Source of the DNA: Bacteroidota bacterium
GTDB lineage: Bacteria; Bacteroidota; Bacteroidia; Chitinophagales; Chitinophagaceae
Reading direction: 5' to 3'
Length of the DNA: 8,026 nucleotides
Assembly (NCBI GenBank): GCA_025361325.1
Contig: JANYAL010000276.1
Location: forward strand, 1-8,026
Position 1 is the first letter of the stretch, and every line of letters begins with the position of its first letter. The notes under the pieces were generated by a model. The model searched no databases. It saw only the letters and a program-made list of their open reading frames with translations, and was not told the origin of the DNA. Shown piece after piece: positions 1 through 5,868 of the stretch. A program made the position numbers and the translations under genes.

Positions 1-832
1 GGGCGTCTTCCTTATAGGTGACCCCGAACCATTGGGAGGAACAGGGTATCACTTTAATGGTGCCACCCAGATTAAGGATGAAGTCATCGGCAATGATGGG
101 TATAAAGAACTCCGATTTGGGGTTATTGATGTCCTCACCCAGGAATGCATGGAAGCGTTTTGCTGTATGAATGAATATGCCGGGATGAAAGCACCAGAAA
201 TTCATGGAGACCGGTGAATCCGATGGCACTTCATGTTTGGCGTTGTTCTCCTCATAGACAATATGTTCGTTCTCCTGGTATATCCTGGTCCGCTCCCGAA
301 TACTCACCAAGTCATTGTTGGCATCTACCTGGCATACCCCGCGGCTTACGGTGCCATGCGCACTCAGTGTCTTTGCCAGTTCATAACCAATGATGGCGTA
401 GGTTTTTTCATTACACTGGTTTTGAAGGAAAGCTGCGGCCTTGATAAATGCATCGCCGCCGTAATAGTCATCGGCATTGATGATGGCAAAGGGTTCCTGT
501 ACCGCTTCCTTTGCACAGAGCATGGCATGTCCCGTACCCCAGGGTTTGGTCCTTTCAGCCGGAACAGGGAACCCGTTCAGGAAGCTATCCATTTCCTGGT
601 AAACGTACTCCACTGCTATTTTCCCTTTTAATTTGGGTTCAAAGAGTGCCTTGAAATCATCTGCAAAATCTTTACGGATGATGAAGACCACTTTTCCAAA
701 GCCTGCACTGATGGCATCATAGATGGAATAATCCATGATGGTTTCGCCCGAAGGACCGAAACCCTCTACCTGTTTCATGCTTCCATAACGGCTTGCCATA
801 CCGGCTGCCAGAATCACTAAAGTTGGTTGCAT
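1..832 (-). CDS. Sugar-phosphate-type nucleotidyltransferase, C-terminus cut by window edge
   Basis: The reading frame runs from an ATG at 832 to the left edge without a stop (277 codons). Translation shows an NTP-transferase fold: a Rossmann P-loop-like start, LAAGMASRYGSMKQ (residues 8-21), then DYSIYDAISAGFGKVVFIIR, WGTGHAML (98-105) and the metal-binding acidic motif INADDYYG (118-125). The last visible residues, WFGVTYKEDA, match my recollection of the end of Bacteroidota proteins of this family, which are about 300 residues, so only a short tail should be missing. The family transfers a nucleotidyl group from an NTP to a sugar phosphate or similar small phosphate; the sugar and nucleotide cannot be read from sequence. 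The glycine-rich motif has SRYGSMKQ rather than the GTR-P-T-K form of classical RmlA/GalU enzymes. It is divergent from the PLP enzyme at 915, with 82 bp between them. No signal peptide is present, so it should be cytoplasmic. Confidence 0.88.
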   Translation of the reverse strand, partial: MQPTLVILAAGMASRYGSMKQVEGFGPSGETIMDYSIYDAISAGFGKVVFIIRKDFADDFKALFEPKLKGKIAVEYVYQEMDSFLNGFPVPAERTKPWGTGHAMLCAKEAVQEPFAIINADDYYGGDAFIKAAAFLQNQCNEKTYAIIGYELAKTLSAHGTVSRGVCQVDANNDLVSIRERTRIYQENEHIVYEENNAKHEVPSDSPVSMNFWCFHPGIFIHTAKRFHAFLGEDINNPKSEFFIPIIADDFILNLGGTIKVIPCSSQWFGVTYKEDA

Positions 833-914
833 CAATAATTACTGATTAATGGTAAATGATAAAGAACGATTTTTGTACAACGAAAATAACATAAACGTTA
901 AAGTTAATTGCAAA

Positions 915-1826
915 ATGCTTTTTGACCTTTCAAACGCCCCGGTGGAGGAACTGGAAGACGAGCTGTTCCTGCAGAAGGAGGTAAGCCTTTCTGTGCTCCG
1001 CCTGGATACCCTGCACCCGGTGGTATCGGGTAATAAATTATTCAAACTGCATTATTTTCTTACGGCGGCCATCTCCGCCGGGCATTCACCCTTGGTCACT
1101 TTCGGAGGGGCCTATTCCAATCACCTGGTGGCTACCGCTTTTGCGTGCAGAGAAGCAGGTGTGCCCTGTACAGGCATCATTAGGGGCGAACAGCCGGAAC
1201 AATTATCGCACACCCTGCAGCATTGCATCAGTTACGGTATGGATCTGAACTTTGTATCCAGGGCCACATATGACAAAAAGGAAGACGAAAGCTATCTCCG
1301 GTCGTTGAAAAAATTATATGGCGCATGTATTATCATACCGGAAGGGGGATATCATCCCCTGGGTGCCACAGGAGCTTCAAAGATCATGGAGCTTTATGAT
1401 ACTGCAGGTTTCTCGCATATCTGTACGGCTGTAGGGACTGCTACCACACTGGCAGGACTGCTTATCGGTTGCCGGGAAGGGCAACAGATCATTGGCATTC
1501 CGGTATTAAAGGGATTGAAAGATATAGGGGAAAGGATACTATACCTGCTAGGCTACCATGCTACCGTTAAACAGCCTGAGATACAGGACCAATATCATTT
1601 TGGCGGATATGCAAAAAAAACGGAGGGCTTGCTGCATTTCATGAATGATTGCATGGAGCGTTTTAGGTTACCGCTTGATTTTGTGTATACCGCCAAGCTG
1701 TTCTATGGCATCATGGATGGGATCAGGAATGATCATTACCCGCCAGGCAGCAGGATCCTTTGCCTGCACACAGGAGGGCTTCAGGGAAATGATTCCCTGC
1801 CGGAAGGAAGTCTAAACTACCATTGA
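915..1826 (+). CDS. PLP-dependent enzyme, D-cysteine desulfhydrase / ACC deaminase family
   Basis: This 303-residue protein has the fold-type II PLP signatures in order: SGNKLFKL (39-45), where K41 is the expected PLP-binding lysine; FGGAYSNHLVATA (63-75) with the substrate/PLP-contacting SNH; the phosphate-binding loop GTATTLAG (174-181); and C-terminal LHTGGLQGN (284-292). The family deaminates small amino acids such as D-cysteine or 1-aminocyclopropane-1-carboxylate (ACC). Two positions known to separate the activities point away from ACC deaminase: the Glu of true ACC deaminases is T259 here (VYTAK), and the Leu of their HLGG motif is T286 (HTGG). D-cysteine desulfhydrase-like activity is therefore the better guess, though the natural substrate is unproven. 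An in-frame ATG at 849 would add 22 AT-rich, lysine/asparagine-rich residues with no family counterpart, so I chose 915, where MLFDLSNAPVEEL begins. Cytoplasmic; the downstream secreted gene has its own promoter. Confidence 0.88.
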   Translation: MLFDLSNAPVEELEDELFLQKEVSLSVLRLDTLHPVVSGNKLFKLHYFLTAAISAGHSPLVTFGGAYSNHLVATAFACREAGVPCTGIIRGEQPEQLSHTLQHCISYGMDLNFVSRATYDKKEDESYLRSLKKLYGACIIIPEGGYHPLGATGASKIMELYDTAGFSHICTAVGTATTLAGLLIGCREGQQIIGIPVLKGLKDIGERILYLLGYHATVKQPEIQDQYHFGGYAKKTEGLLHFMNDCMERFRLPLDFVYTAKLFYGIMDGIRNDHYPPGSRILCLHTGGLQGNDSLPEGSLNYH

Positions 1827-1838
1827 GCCCTGAAGAAT

Positions 1839-1847
1839 TATATTTGC
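1839..1847 (+). promoter_or_regulatory. Bacteroidota-type -7 element (TATATTTGC)
   Basis: TATATTTG matches the Bacteroidota -7 consensus TAnnTTTG exactly, and is followed by C, as is frequent. It lies 22 bp before the ATG at 1869, so transcription would start near 1853 and give a leader of about 16 nt. No TTTG -33 element is seen at the expected spacing. The assignment rests on the -7 match and position alone. Confidence 0.5.
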
Positions 1848-1868
1848 AAAAAAACATCCATCCCATAG

Positions 1869-2513
1869 ATGATATCCTTGTTCCGCCTGATCCTGATACT
1901 TTTTCTTTTTACCGGATACAAAGCCGCTGCTCAGAAGGTATTGCCAGCTTTTGACATCCGGAATTATGACGGCCGGATTGTTATTTCCTGGAAGCAGGAG
2001 TATCCCCTGCCGGTCAAGACCCTCAACATACAGCGTTCACCAGATAGCCTGAAGCATTATACCACCATCGCTTCCCTCGCCGAACCACAAAAAAAAGAGA
2101 ATAATTATACTGATTACCACCCGCCTTATGACAGCATGTATTACCGGATATTCATCGCCTTTGAGGGCGGGCATTATTCGTTCAGCAACGTGAGCCGTCC
2201 GGGAAAACCTGTTCCACCTCCCCCACACGAGGTAGAACCCATATATATCTATCCCAGCAAATACATCTACACGCGCAGGGACAACAACCTCATATTGGAA
2301 TTACCTGATGTGGCAACACATACATACCTGGTACGTTTCTATGATGAAAAAGACAAATTTCTGTTTGAACTCAATAAACTCTACGAATCACCCCTGGTTA
2401 TTGAGAAGGTGAATTTTGTACATGCCGGATGGTTCCATTTTGAGCTCTACGGGGACGGTAAGTTGCTGGAGAAGAACAGGTTTAACATTGCCTGGGAAAA
2501 CAAATCGAGATAG
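1869..2513 (+). CDS. Secreted protein with Fn3-like fold and C-terminal beta domain, function unknown
   Basis: This 214-residue protein is not one I can name. It starts with a clear signal peptide (hydrophobic core LILILFLF, then AAAQK), with cleavage predicted after A21. Residues about 26-108 read as one beta-sandwich of fibronectin type III character: DGRIVISWKQE, LNIQRSPDS, then YYRIFIAFEGGHYSFSN, the usual 'compare speech of bystander strands' order of an Fn3 domain. A proline-rich linker (112-121) follows. Residues 128-208 form a second beta-rich segment, TYLVRFYDEKDKFLFEL to GWFHFELYGDGKLLEKNRFNI, whose strand pattern recalls a T9SS type A sorting domain but lacks its glycine signature, so that link is speculative. 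Export to the periplasm or surface is likely. The ATG is preceded by a good -7 element. The gene converges with lipB, with 24 bp between stops and no obvious terminator hairpin. Confidence 0.8.
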   Translation: MISLFRLILILFLFTGYKAAAQKVLPAFDIRNYDGRIVISWKQEYPLPVKTLNIQRSPDSLKHYTTIASLAEPQKKENNYTDYHPPYDSMYYRIFIAFEGGHYSFSNVSRPGKPVPPPPHEVEPIYIYPSKYIYTRRDNNLILELPDVATHTYLVRFYDEKDKFLFELNKLYESPLVIEKVNFVHAGWFHFELYGDGKLLEKNRFNIAWENKSR

Positions 2514-2537
2514 GCCTGCCATTGGATCAGAAGGTAC

Positions 2538-3287
2538 TTATACTAGTAGGGAGTCAAACACTTTTTCAAAGTTCTTCCGGATCTCCTCTTTTACGGATGC
2601 AGGGTCAATAGCATGTCCCAGTTCCTTTTCCATGGATGTTACCTGCTTGCCAACAATGCCGCAGGGGATAATATGATCGAAGTAGCTTAGGTCGGTATTT
2701 ACATTCAGGGCAAAGCCATGCATCGTAATCCACCTGCTGCAGCGTACCCCGATGGCACAGATCTTTCTTTCCCTGCCGGGAGTTCCCGGATCCAGCCAGA
2801 CGCCTGTTTCGCCAAAGCTTCGCTCACCGGTTATGCCAAAATGAGCCAGTGTTATTATGACGAGTTCTTCCAGCTTGCGCAGGTATTTGCCGATGTCGGT
2901 ATCAAATTTCTCCAGATCCAGGATGGGATAGCCCACTATCTGTTGCGGGCCATGAAAAGTAATGTCGCCCCCGCGGTTCGTGTTAAAGAATGAGATATTG
3001 TTTCGGTCCAGTTCGGCCTCGCTCATTAATACATGTTCTTTCTTTCCGCTTTTTCCGAGCGTGTACACAGGGGGATGTTCGCAGAGGAGGAAGTAGTTTT
3101 GTGTTTGTGGTTTGTAGTTTGTGTTTGTGTCTTCAACGGCCGTTATTTCATTTGATGATTGAAGCACTCCATTTCGCAAAAGGGTCTTGATCTTTACATT
3201 GCGCTGCAATAATTCTTCCTGCTGATCCCATGCAGACTGGTAATCAATAACACCCATGTCTCTAAATATCACGGTCTGCTTATCCAA
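2538..3287 (-). CDS. lipB: Octanoyl-[acyl-carrier-protein]:protein octanoyltransferase LipB, TTG start
   Basis: LipB moves the octanoyl group from octanoyl-ACP to the lipoyl domains of proteins such as pyruvate dehydrogenase E2 and GcvH; LipA then inserts sulfur. The 249-residue protein shows the family motifs in order: CEHPPVYTLGKSG (69-81), RGGDITFHGPQQ (105-116), the catalytic lysine K175 in RKICAIGVR, and the acyl-carrying cysteine C209 in IIPCGIVGK. The conserved N-terminal stretch VIFRDMGVIDYQSAWDQQE begins at residue 6. An in-frame stop lies four codons upstream of the TTG at 3287, and the first ATG (3257) would delete conserved residues, so TTG is the only start that keeps them. Between the N-terminal helix and the first motif is a low-complexity insertion (about residues 48-64, with DTNTNYKPQTQNY) encoded by 7-bp repeats. 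lipA is not in the window. Cytoplasmic. Confidence 0.95.
   Translation of the reverse strand: MDKQTVIFRDMGVIDYQSAWDQQEELLQRNVKIKTLLRNGVLQSSNEITAVEDTNTNYKPQTQNYFLLCEHPPVYTLGKSGKKEHVLMSEAELDRNNISFFNTNRGGDITFHGPQQIVGYPILDLEKFDTDIGKYLRKLEELVIITLAHFGITGERSFGETGVWLDPGTPGRERKICAIGVRCSRWITMHGFALNVNTDLSYFDHIIPCGIVGKQVTSMEKELGHAIDPASVKEEIRKNFEKVFDSLLV
3093..3126. repeat. Imperfect 7-bp tandem repeat inside lipB
   Basis: On the plus strand the units are GTAGTTT, TGTGTTT, GTGGTTT, GTAGTTT and a shortened GTGTTT, with consensus GTRGTTT. The two identical GTAGTTT units are exactly 21 bp apart. On the coding (minus) strand this gives an AAACTAC-type heptamer, and because 21 bp is seven codons the reading frame stays open and Asn-Tyr recurs every seven residues. 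The strand is strongly purine/pyrimidine-skewed compared with the rest of lipB. Confidence 0.7.
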
Positions 3288-3296
3288 ACTAAAGTT

Positions 3297-3305
3297 TTAA
3301 TTTGC
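3297..3305 (+). promoter_or_regulatory. Possible plus-strand -7 element (TTAATTTGC) for rluD
   Basis: TTAATTTG matches TAnnTTTG at seven of eight positions and is followed by C. Transcription would start near 3311, giving a leader of about 75 nt that contains the whole intergenic heptamer repeat before the rluD ATG at 3387. It overlaps the better minus-strand element through the palindrome TTTGCAAA (3301-3308). No -33 TTTG is seen at standard spacing. Confidence 0.3.
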
Positions 3306-3312
3306 AAAGATA
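3304..3312 (-). promoter_or_regulatory. Bacteroidota-type -7 element (TATCTTTGC) for lipB
   Basis: Read on the minus strand, TATCTTTG is an exact match to TAnnTTTG and is followed by C. It ends 16 bp before the TTG start of lipB, implying a leader of only about 10-12 nt and supporting use of that TTG. No matching -33 TTTG was found about 19 bp upstream, so confidence rests on the -7 box and its position. Confidence 0.5.
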
Positions 3313-3322
3313 GGAAAAGCGG

Positions 3323-3371
3323 GCTAAGCGCCCGAGGCTCGTAACTTGTAGCTATTAGTTCATAGCTTTAA
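3323..3371. repeat. Intergenic run of imperfect 7-bp units between lipB and rluD
   Basis: In constant register the sequence reads GCTAAGC, GCCCGAG, GCTCGTA, ACTTGTA, GCTATTA, GTTCATA, GCTTTAA: seven consecutive heptamers. The central four share a GCTYRTA-like consensus (GCTCGTA, ACTTGTA, GCTATTA, GTTCATA), ending in TA each time; the outer units are weaker. The run lies wholly in the divergent gap and, if the plus promoter at 3297 is used, in the rluD leader. No coding potential is evident in it. Confidence 0.55.
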
Positions 3372-3386
3372 AAACGAACAATATTT

Positions 3387-4421
3387 ATGCCCGAAGAGGA
3401 ACAGGAAATAAACGACTCTGATGAACTCTATGAGCGACTGGTGCTCACCATCGACAAAGGGCAGGAACCCCTGCGCATCGATAAATTCCTGATGCGGAGG
3501 ATAGAGGGGGCTACCCGGAGCAAGATTCAACAGGGGATCGATAACGAGCTGGTACTTGTGAACGACAAGCCGGTAAAGAATAACTACAAGGTAAAGCCAC
3601 AGGACAGGATCATTGTGTATGACAGCCATGCTCCTGAAAGCGGAGAGATTGTCCCGGAGCCTGTTCCGCTCAACATCGTTTTTGAAGATGATTCCATTCT
3701 GATCATCAATAAGCCGGCAGGCATGGTGGTACACCCGGGAAGCGGTAACCCCGGCGGCACATTGGTCAACGGGGTGGCCTATTACCTCAGGAAACAAAAC
3801 CCCGGGCTGGATGAGCACCAGCTGATGCGATTTGGTCTGGTGCATCGCATTGACAAGAACACCAGCGGCCTGCTAGTGATGGCCAAGAACCAGAAAGCCA
3901 TGACCGACCTGGCCAAACAGTTCTTTGAGCATACCGTACACCGGAGGTATATTGCCCTGGTATGGGGAGATTTTGAGGAGCAGGAAGGAACCATCAATGC
4001 CCATGTGGGCAGGCATAAACGGTTCAGGAAATTCTTTACTGCCTATCCCGACGGCGACTATGGCAAGGAGGCCATCACCCATTACCGGGTGCTGGAAAGG
4101 TTCAACTATGTTACCCTGGTGGAATGCCGCCTGGAGACAGGAAGGACCCACCAGATCAGGGTGCATATGCAACTCATTGGCCACCCCCTGTTCAATGATG
4201 ATTCATATGGTGGCGACAGGATTGTAGCCGGTACCGTCTTCACAAAGTATAAGCAATTCGTGGATAACAGTTTCGCGCTTTGCCCGAGGCAAGCCCTGCA
4301 CGCCAAAGAGCTGGGTTTCATACACCCGGTTACCCGAAAACCGGTTCATTTTGAATCGGACCTGCCCGAGGACATGAATAACGTGATCGAGAAATGGAGA
4401 AAATATATTTTACCGAGATAA
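3387..4421 (+). CDS. rluD: RluA/RluD-family 23S rRNA pseudouridine synthase
   Basis: This 344-residue enzyme converts uridines to pseudouridine in RNA; RluD members act on helix 69 of 23S rRNA. An N-terminal S4 RNA-binding domain covers about residues 28-75 (LRIDKFLMRRIEGATRSKIQ, then VLVNDKPVKNNYKVKPQDRI). The catalytic domain follows: IINKPAGMVVHPG (106-118), the family signature HRIDKNTSGLLVMAKN (153-168) with catalytic aspartate D156, and RTHQIRVHMQLIGHPLFND (253-271). Length and order fit RluD well; the exact target uridines could differ, because RluC and RluD paralogs are hard to separate by eye. An acidic N-terminal tail (MPEEEQEINDSDE) precedes the S4 domain. It is divergent from lipB with 99 bp between, and 19 bp before the next gene, so co-transcription with the DUF1905 gene is plausible. 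Cytoplasmic. Confidence 0.92.
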   Translation: MPEEEQEINDSDELYERLVLTIDKGQEPLRIDKFLMRRIEGATRSKIQQGIDNELVLVNDKPVKNNYKVKPQDRIIVYDSHAPESGEIVPEPVPLNIVFEDDSILIINKPAGMVVHPGSGNPGGTLVNGVAYYLRKQNPGLDEHQLMRFGLVHRIDKNTSGLLVMAKNQKAMTDLAKQFFEHTVHRRYIALVWGDFEEQEGTINAHVGRHKRFRKFFTAYPDGDYGKEAITHYRVLERFNYVTLVECRLETGRTHQIRVHMQLIGHPLFNDDSYGGDRIVAGTVFTKYKQFVDNSFALCPRQALHAKELGFIHPVTRKPVHFESDLPEDMNNVIEKWRKYILPR

Positions 4422-4440
4422 TTTTACAGTCAGTATTTAC

Positions 4441-4965
4441 ATGGTACAATTTTCAGCCATCATCATGAAATTCGGGCAACAGGGTGAAAAGACCGGTTGG
4501 ACCTATATTTTCATTCCTGCTGCCACTGCTAAAAAGATCAACCCGGGCGTAAAAGTGATCTACCGTGTTAAGGGAAAACTGGATCATCTCAGCATAGAAA
4601 AGACCGCCCTGATGCCCATGGGAAAAGGAGATTTCATTTTACCCCTGAACTTGTCTATGCGCAAGCGGATCGGGAAAGGGAAAGGTGCAGTGGTAAAGGC
4701 AGAACTGGAACTGGACAATTCCCCCATCCTGCCATCAACGGAATTACTGGATTGCCTGGCGGATGAGCCCCAGGCAATGGTCTATTACAATTCATTGCCC
4801 CAGAGCCACCGGAATTATTTCACCAAGTGGATAGAAAGTGCCAAAACAGATCATACAAAGGCAAAAAGAATTGCCCTGGTGATCAAAAGCCTGCTGCTGA
4901 AAATGAATTTTGGTGAGATGCTCCGGTTTGAGAAAGCAGAACGGAACAAGCTGTCTGGTGCTTAA
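4441..4965 (+). CDS. DUF1905 / YdeI-OmpD-associated family protein
   Basis: This 174-residue soluble protein has two recognised modules. Residues about 2-92 fit DUF1905, a small beta-barrel-like domain: FSAIIMKFGQQGEKTGWTYI, then TALMPMGKGDFILPL and SMRKRIGKGKG. Residues about 97-157 fit the YdeI/OmpD-associated ('bacteriocin-protection') helical domain: STELLDCLADEPQA, then SHRNYFTKWIESAK and TKAKRIALVI. The combination is common in Bacteroidota and Actinobacteria; its biochemical role is unknown to me, and the 'bacteriocin protection' label comes from the family name, not from this sequence. The ATG at 4441 is favoured over the internal ATG at 4465 because the first eight residues belong to the first DUF1905 strand. 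It follows rluD by 19 bp with no terminator-like hairpin between. There is no signal peptide. The C-terminus is lysine-rich. Confidence 0.85.
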   Translation: MVQFSAIIMKFGQQGEKTGWTYIFIPAATAKKINPGVKVIYRVKGKLDHLSIEKTALMPMGKGDFILPLNLSMRKRIGKGKGAVVKAELELDNSPILPSTELLDCLADEPQAMVYYNSLPQSHRNYFTKWIESAKTDHTKAKRIALVIKSLLLKMNFGEMLRFEKAERNKLSGA

Positions 4966-5038
4966 GATTGTTCAATAACCATTCTCTTTACTTGTTTCCG
5001 ATTTCAGATGGAACCGGTTTTCTGTATATATTTATCAG

Positions 5039-5848
5039 ATGAAAGTGATGGCGCTAAAAAGATTCATGCTCCTGTTTGGCTGCCTTCTCCATTTTGGGAT
5101 GGCACATACGCAGGTACTGAACATGGACAGGGTCAGTGCCCCGGGTGACAGTGCGAAAAAATGGAGTGTTTCGCTCCAGGCCAATACCGATTACAATTCA
5201 GAGAAAGCCATATTTGACTGGGATACGCAGATCGATATCACCAGGTACCTGCCCGGGCATCATATCCTTGTCACAAAATTCAGCAATACCTTCACGAATA
5301 CCTCTGGCGGTAATCTTCAGAATGCGGGATATGTTCACCTGCGTTTCAGGGATAATGATACCCGCAGGTTCAACCCGGAGTATTTTACCCAATTCCAATG
5401 GGATGACCTCCGGGGAATGAAGAACCGTTACCTCACCGGTTGCAATCTGCGCATGATGCTCAAGGAGGGAAAACAGATGGACATTTACCTGGGACTGGGA
5501 TTGATGTATGAATGGGAAAAATGGAACTTTAACGGTGTTTCACCTGATAAACTGCCCCCTATTCATCCTGACTTCATCAGAACCGGGTTGTTTAAAATTA
5601 ACCAATATGTTAAAATCAGCGCCAAGATCTTCAAAACCTCGGAATTCACCTTCACCAATTTCATACAGACCAGGCCCGATAAATACCTGAAATATCCCAG
5701 GGTAGCCAGTTTCCTGCAGTGGAATGTGCCCATCTCGAAGAAAGTATCCGTGAACCTTAGTTTTGAGAGCATCTATGATGCCTTGCCGGTGGTTCCCATA
5801 AAAAACTTCTATTTCAATTATAAAACGGGTTTCACTATAGCCATATAA
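5039..5848 (+). CDS. DUF481-type outer-membrane beta-barrel protein
   Basis: This 269-residue protein has an N-terminal signal peptide (hydrophobic MLLFGCLLHFGMA, probable cleavage around residues 24-25) followed by alternating amphipathic strands to the end, as in a small outer-membrane beta-barrel. The middle part resembles DUF481 (YdiY-like) proteins: an early strand KKWSVSLQANTDYNSEK (40-56), then YVHLRFRDNDTRRFNPEYFTQF (98-119), a WDDLRGMKNRYLTGCNLRM loop and strand (121-139), and IYLGLGLMYEWEKW (149-162). The family is placed in the outer membrane and linked in some bacteria to salt stress; no substrate or role can be inferred here. The barrel ends in GFTIAI rather than a terminal Phe. 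A second ATG lies at 5048, which would shorten the signal peptide n-region by three residues and cannot be excluded. A 73-bp gap from the previous gene makes an independent promoter possible. It converges with the large secreted gene, 20 bp apart. Confidence 0.8.
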   Translation: MKVMALKRFMLLFGCLLHFGMAHTQVLNMDRVSAPGDSAKKWSVSLQANTDYNSEKAIFDWDTQIDITRYLPGHHILVTKFSNTFTNTSGGNLQNAGYVHLRFRDNDTRRFNPEYFTQFQWDDLRGMKNRYLTGCNLRMMLKEGKQMDIYLGLGLMYEWEKWNFNGVSPDKLPPIHPDFIRTGLFKINQYVKISAKIFKTSEFTFTNFIQTRPDKYLKYPRVASFLQWNVPISKKVSVNLSFESIYDALPVVPIKNFYFNYKTGFTIAI

Positions 5849-5868
5849 TTCCTCACCCTTTTACCGGC

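Noticed and set aside
233..631. Plus-strand 132-codon open frame opposite the nucleotidyltransferase
   Set aside because: The minus strand at this place encodes clear NTP-transferase motifs; the plus frame is its antisense shadow.
904..911. TTAATTGC as a -7 element for the PLP enzyme gene
   Set aside because: It lacks one T of the TTTG core and lies only three bases before the chosen ATG, so the transcript would begin inside or after the start codon.
849..914. Upstream ATG giving a 22-residue N-terminal extension of the PLP enzyme
   Set aside because: The added residues are AT-rich, Asn/Lys-rich and unlike the family N-terminus, which begins naturally at the ATG at 915; the segment is better read as promoter/leader DNA.
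2416..2676. Plus-strand open frame across the convergent end of the secreted gene and lipB
   Set aside because: It is a shadow frame that overlaps two well-supported genes and has no recognisable protein features.
3320..3334. Hairpin CGGGC-TAAGC-GCCCG as a terminator
   Set aside because: The five-base-pair stem has no T-tract on either side and lies in a divergent gap where no gene ends.
3323..3371. Short repeat run considered as a CRISPR array
   Set aside because: The units are seven bases, imperfect and directly adjacent without spacers, and no cas-like gene is present.
5027..5034. TATATTTA as a -7 element for the DUF481 gene
   Set aside because: It lacks the final G and ends only four bases before the ATG at 5039, too close for a normal leader.
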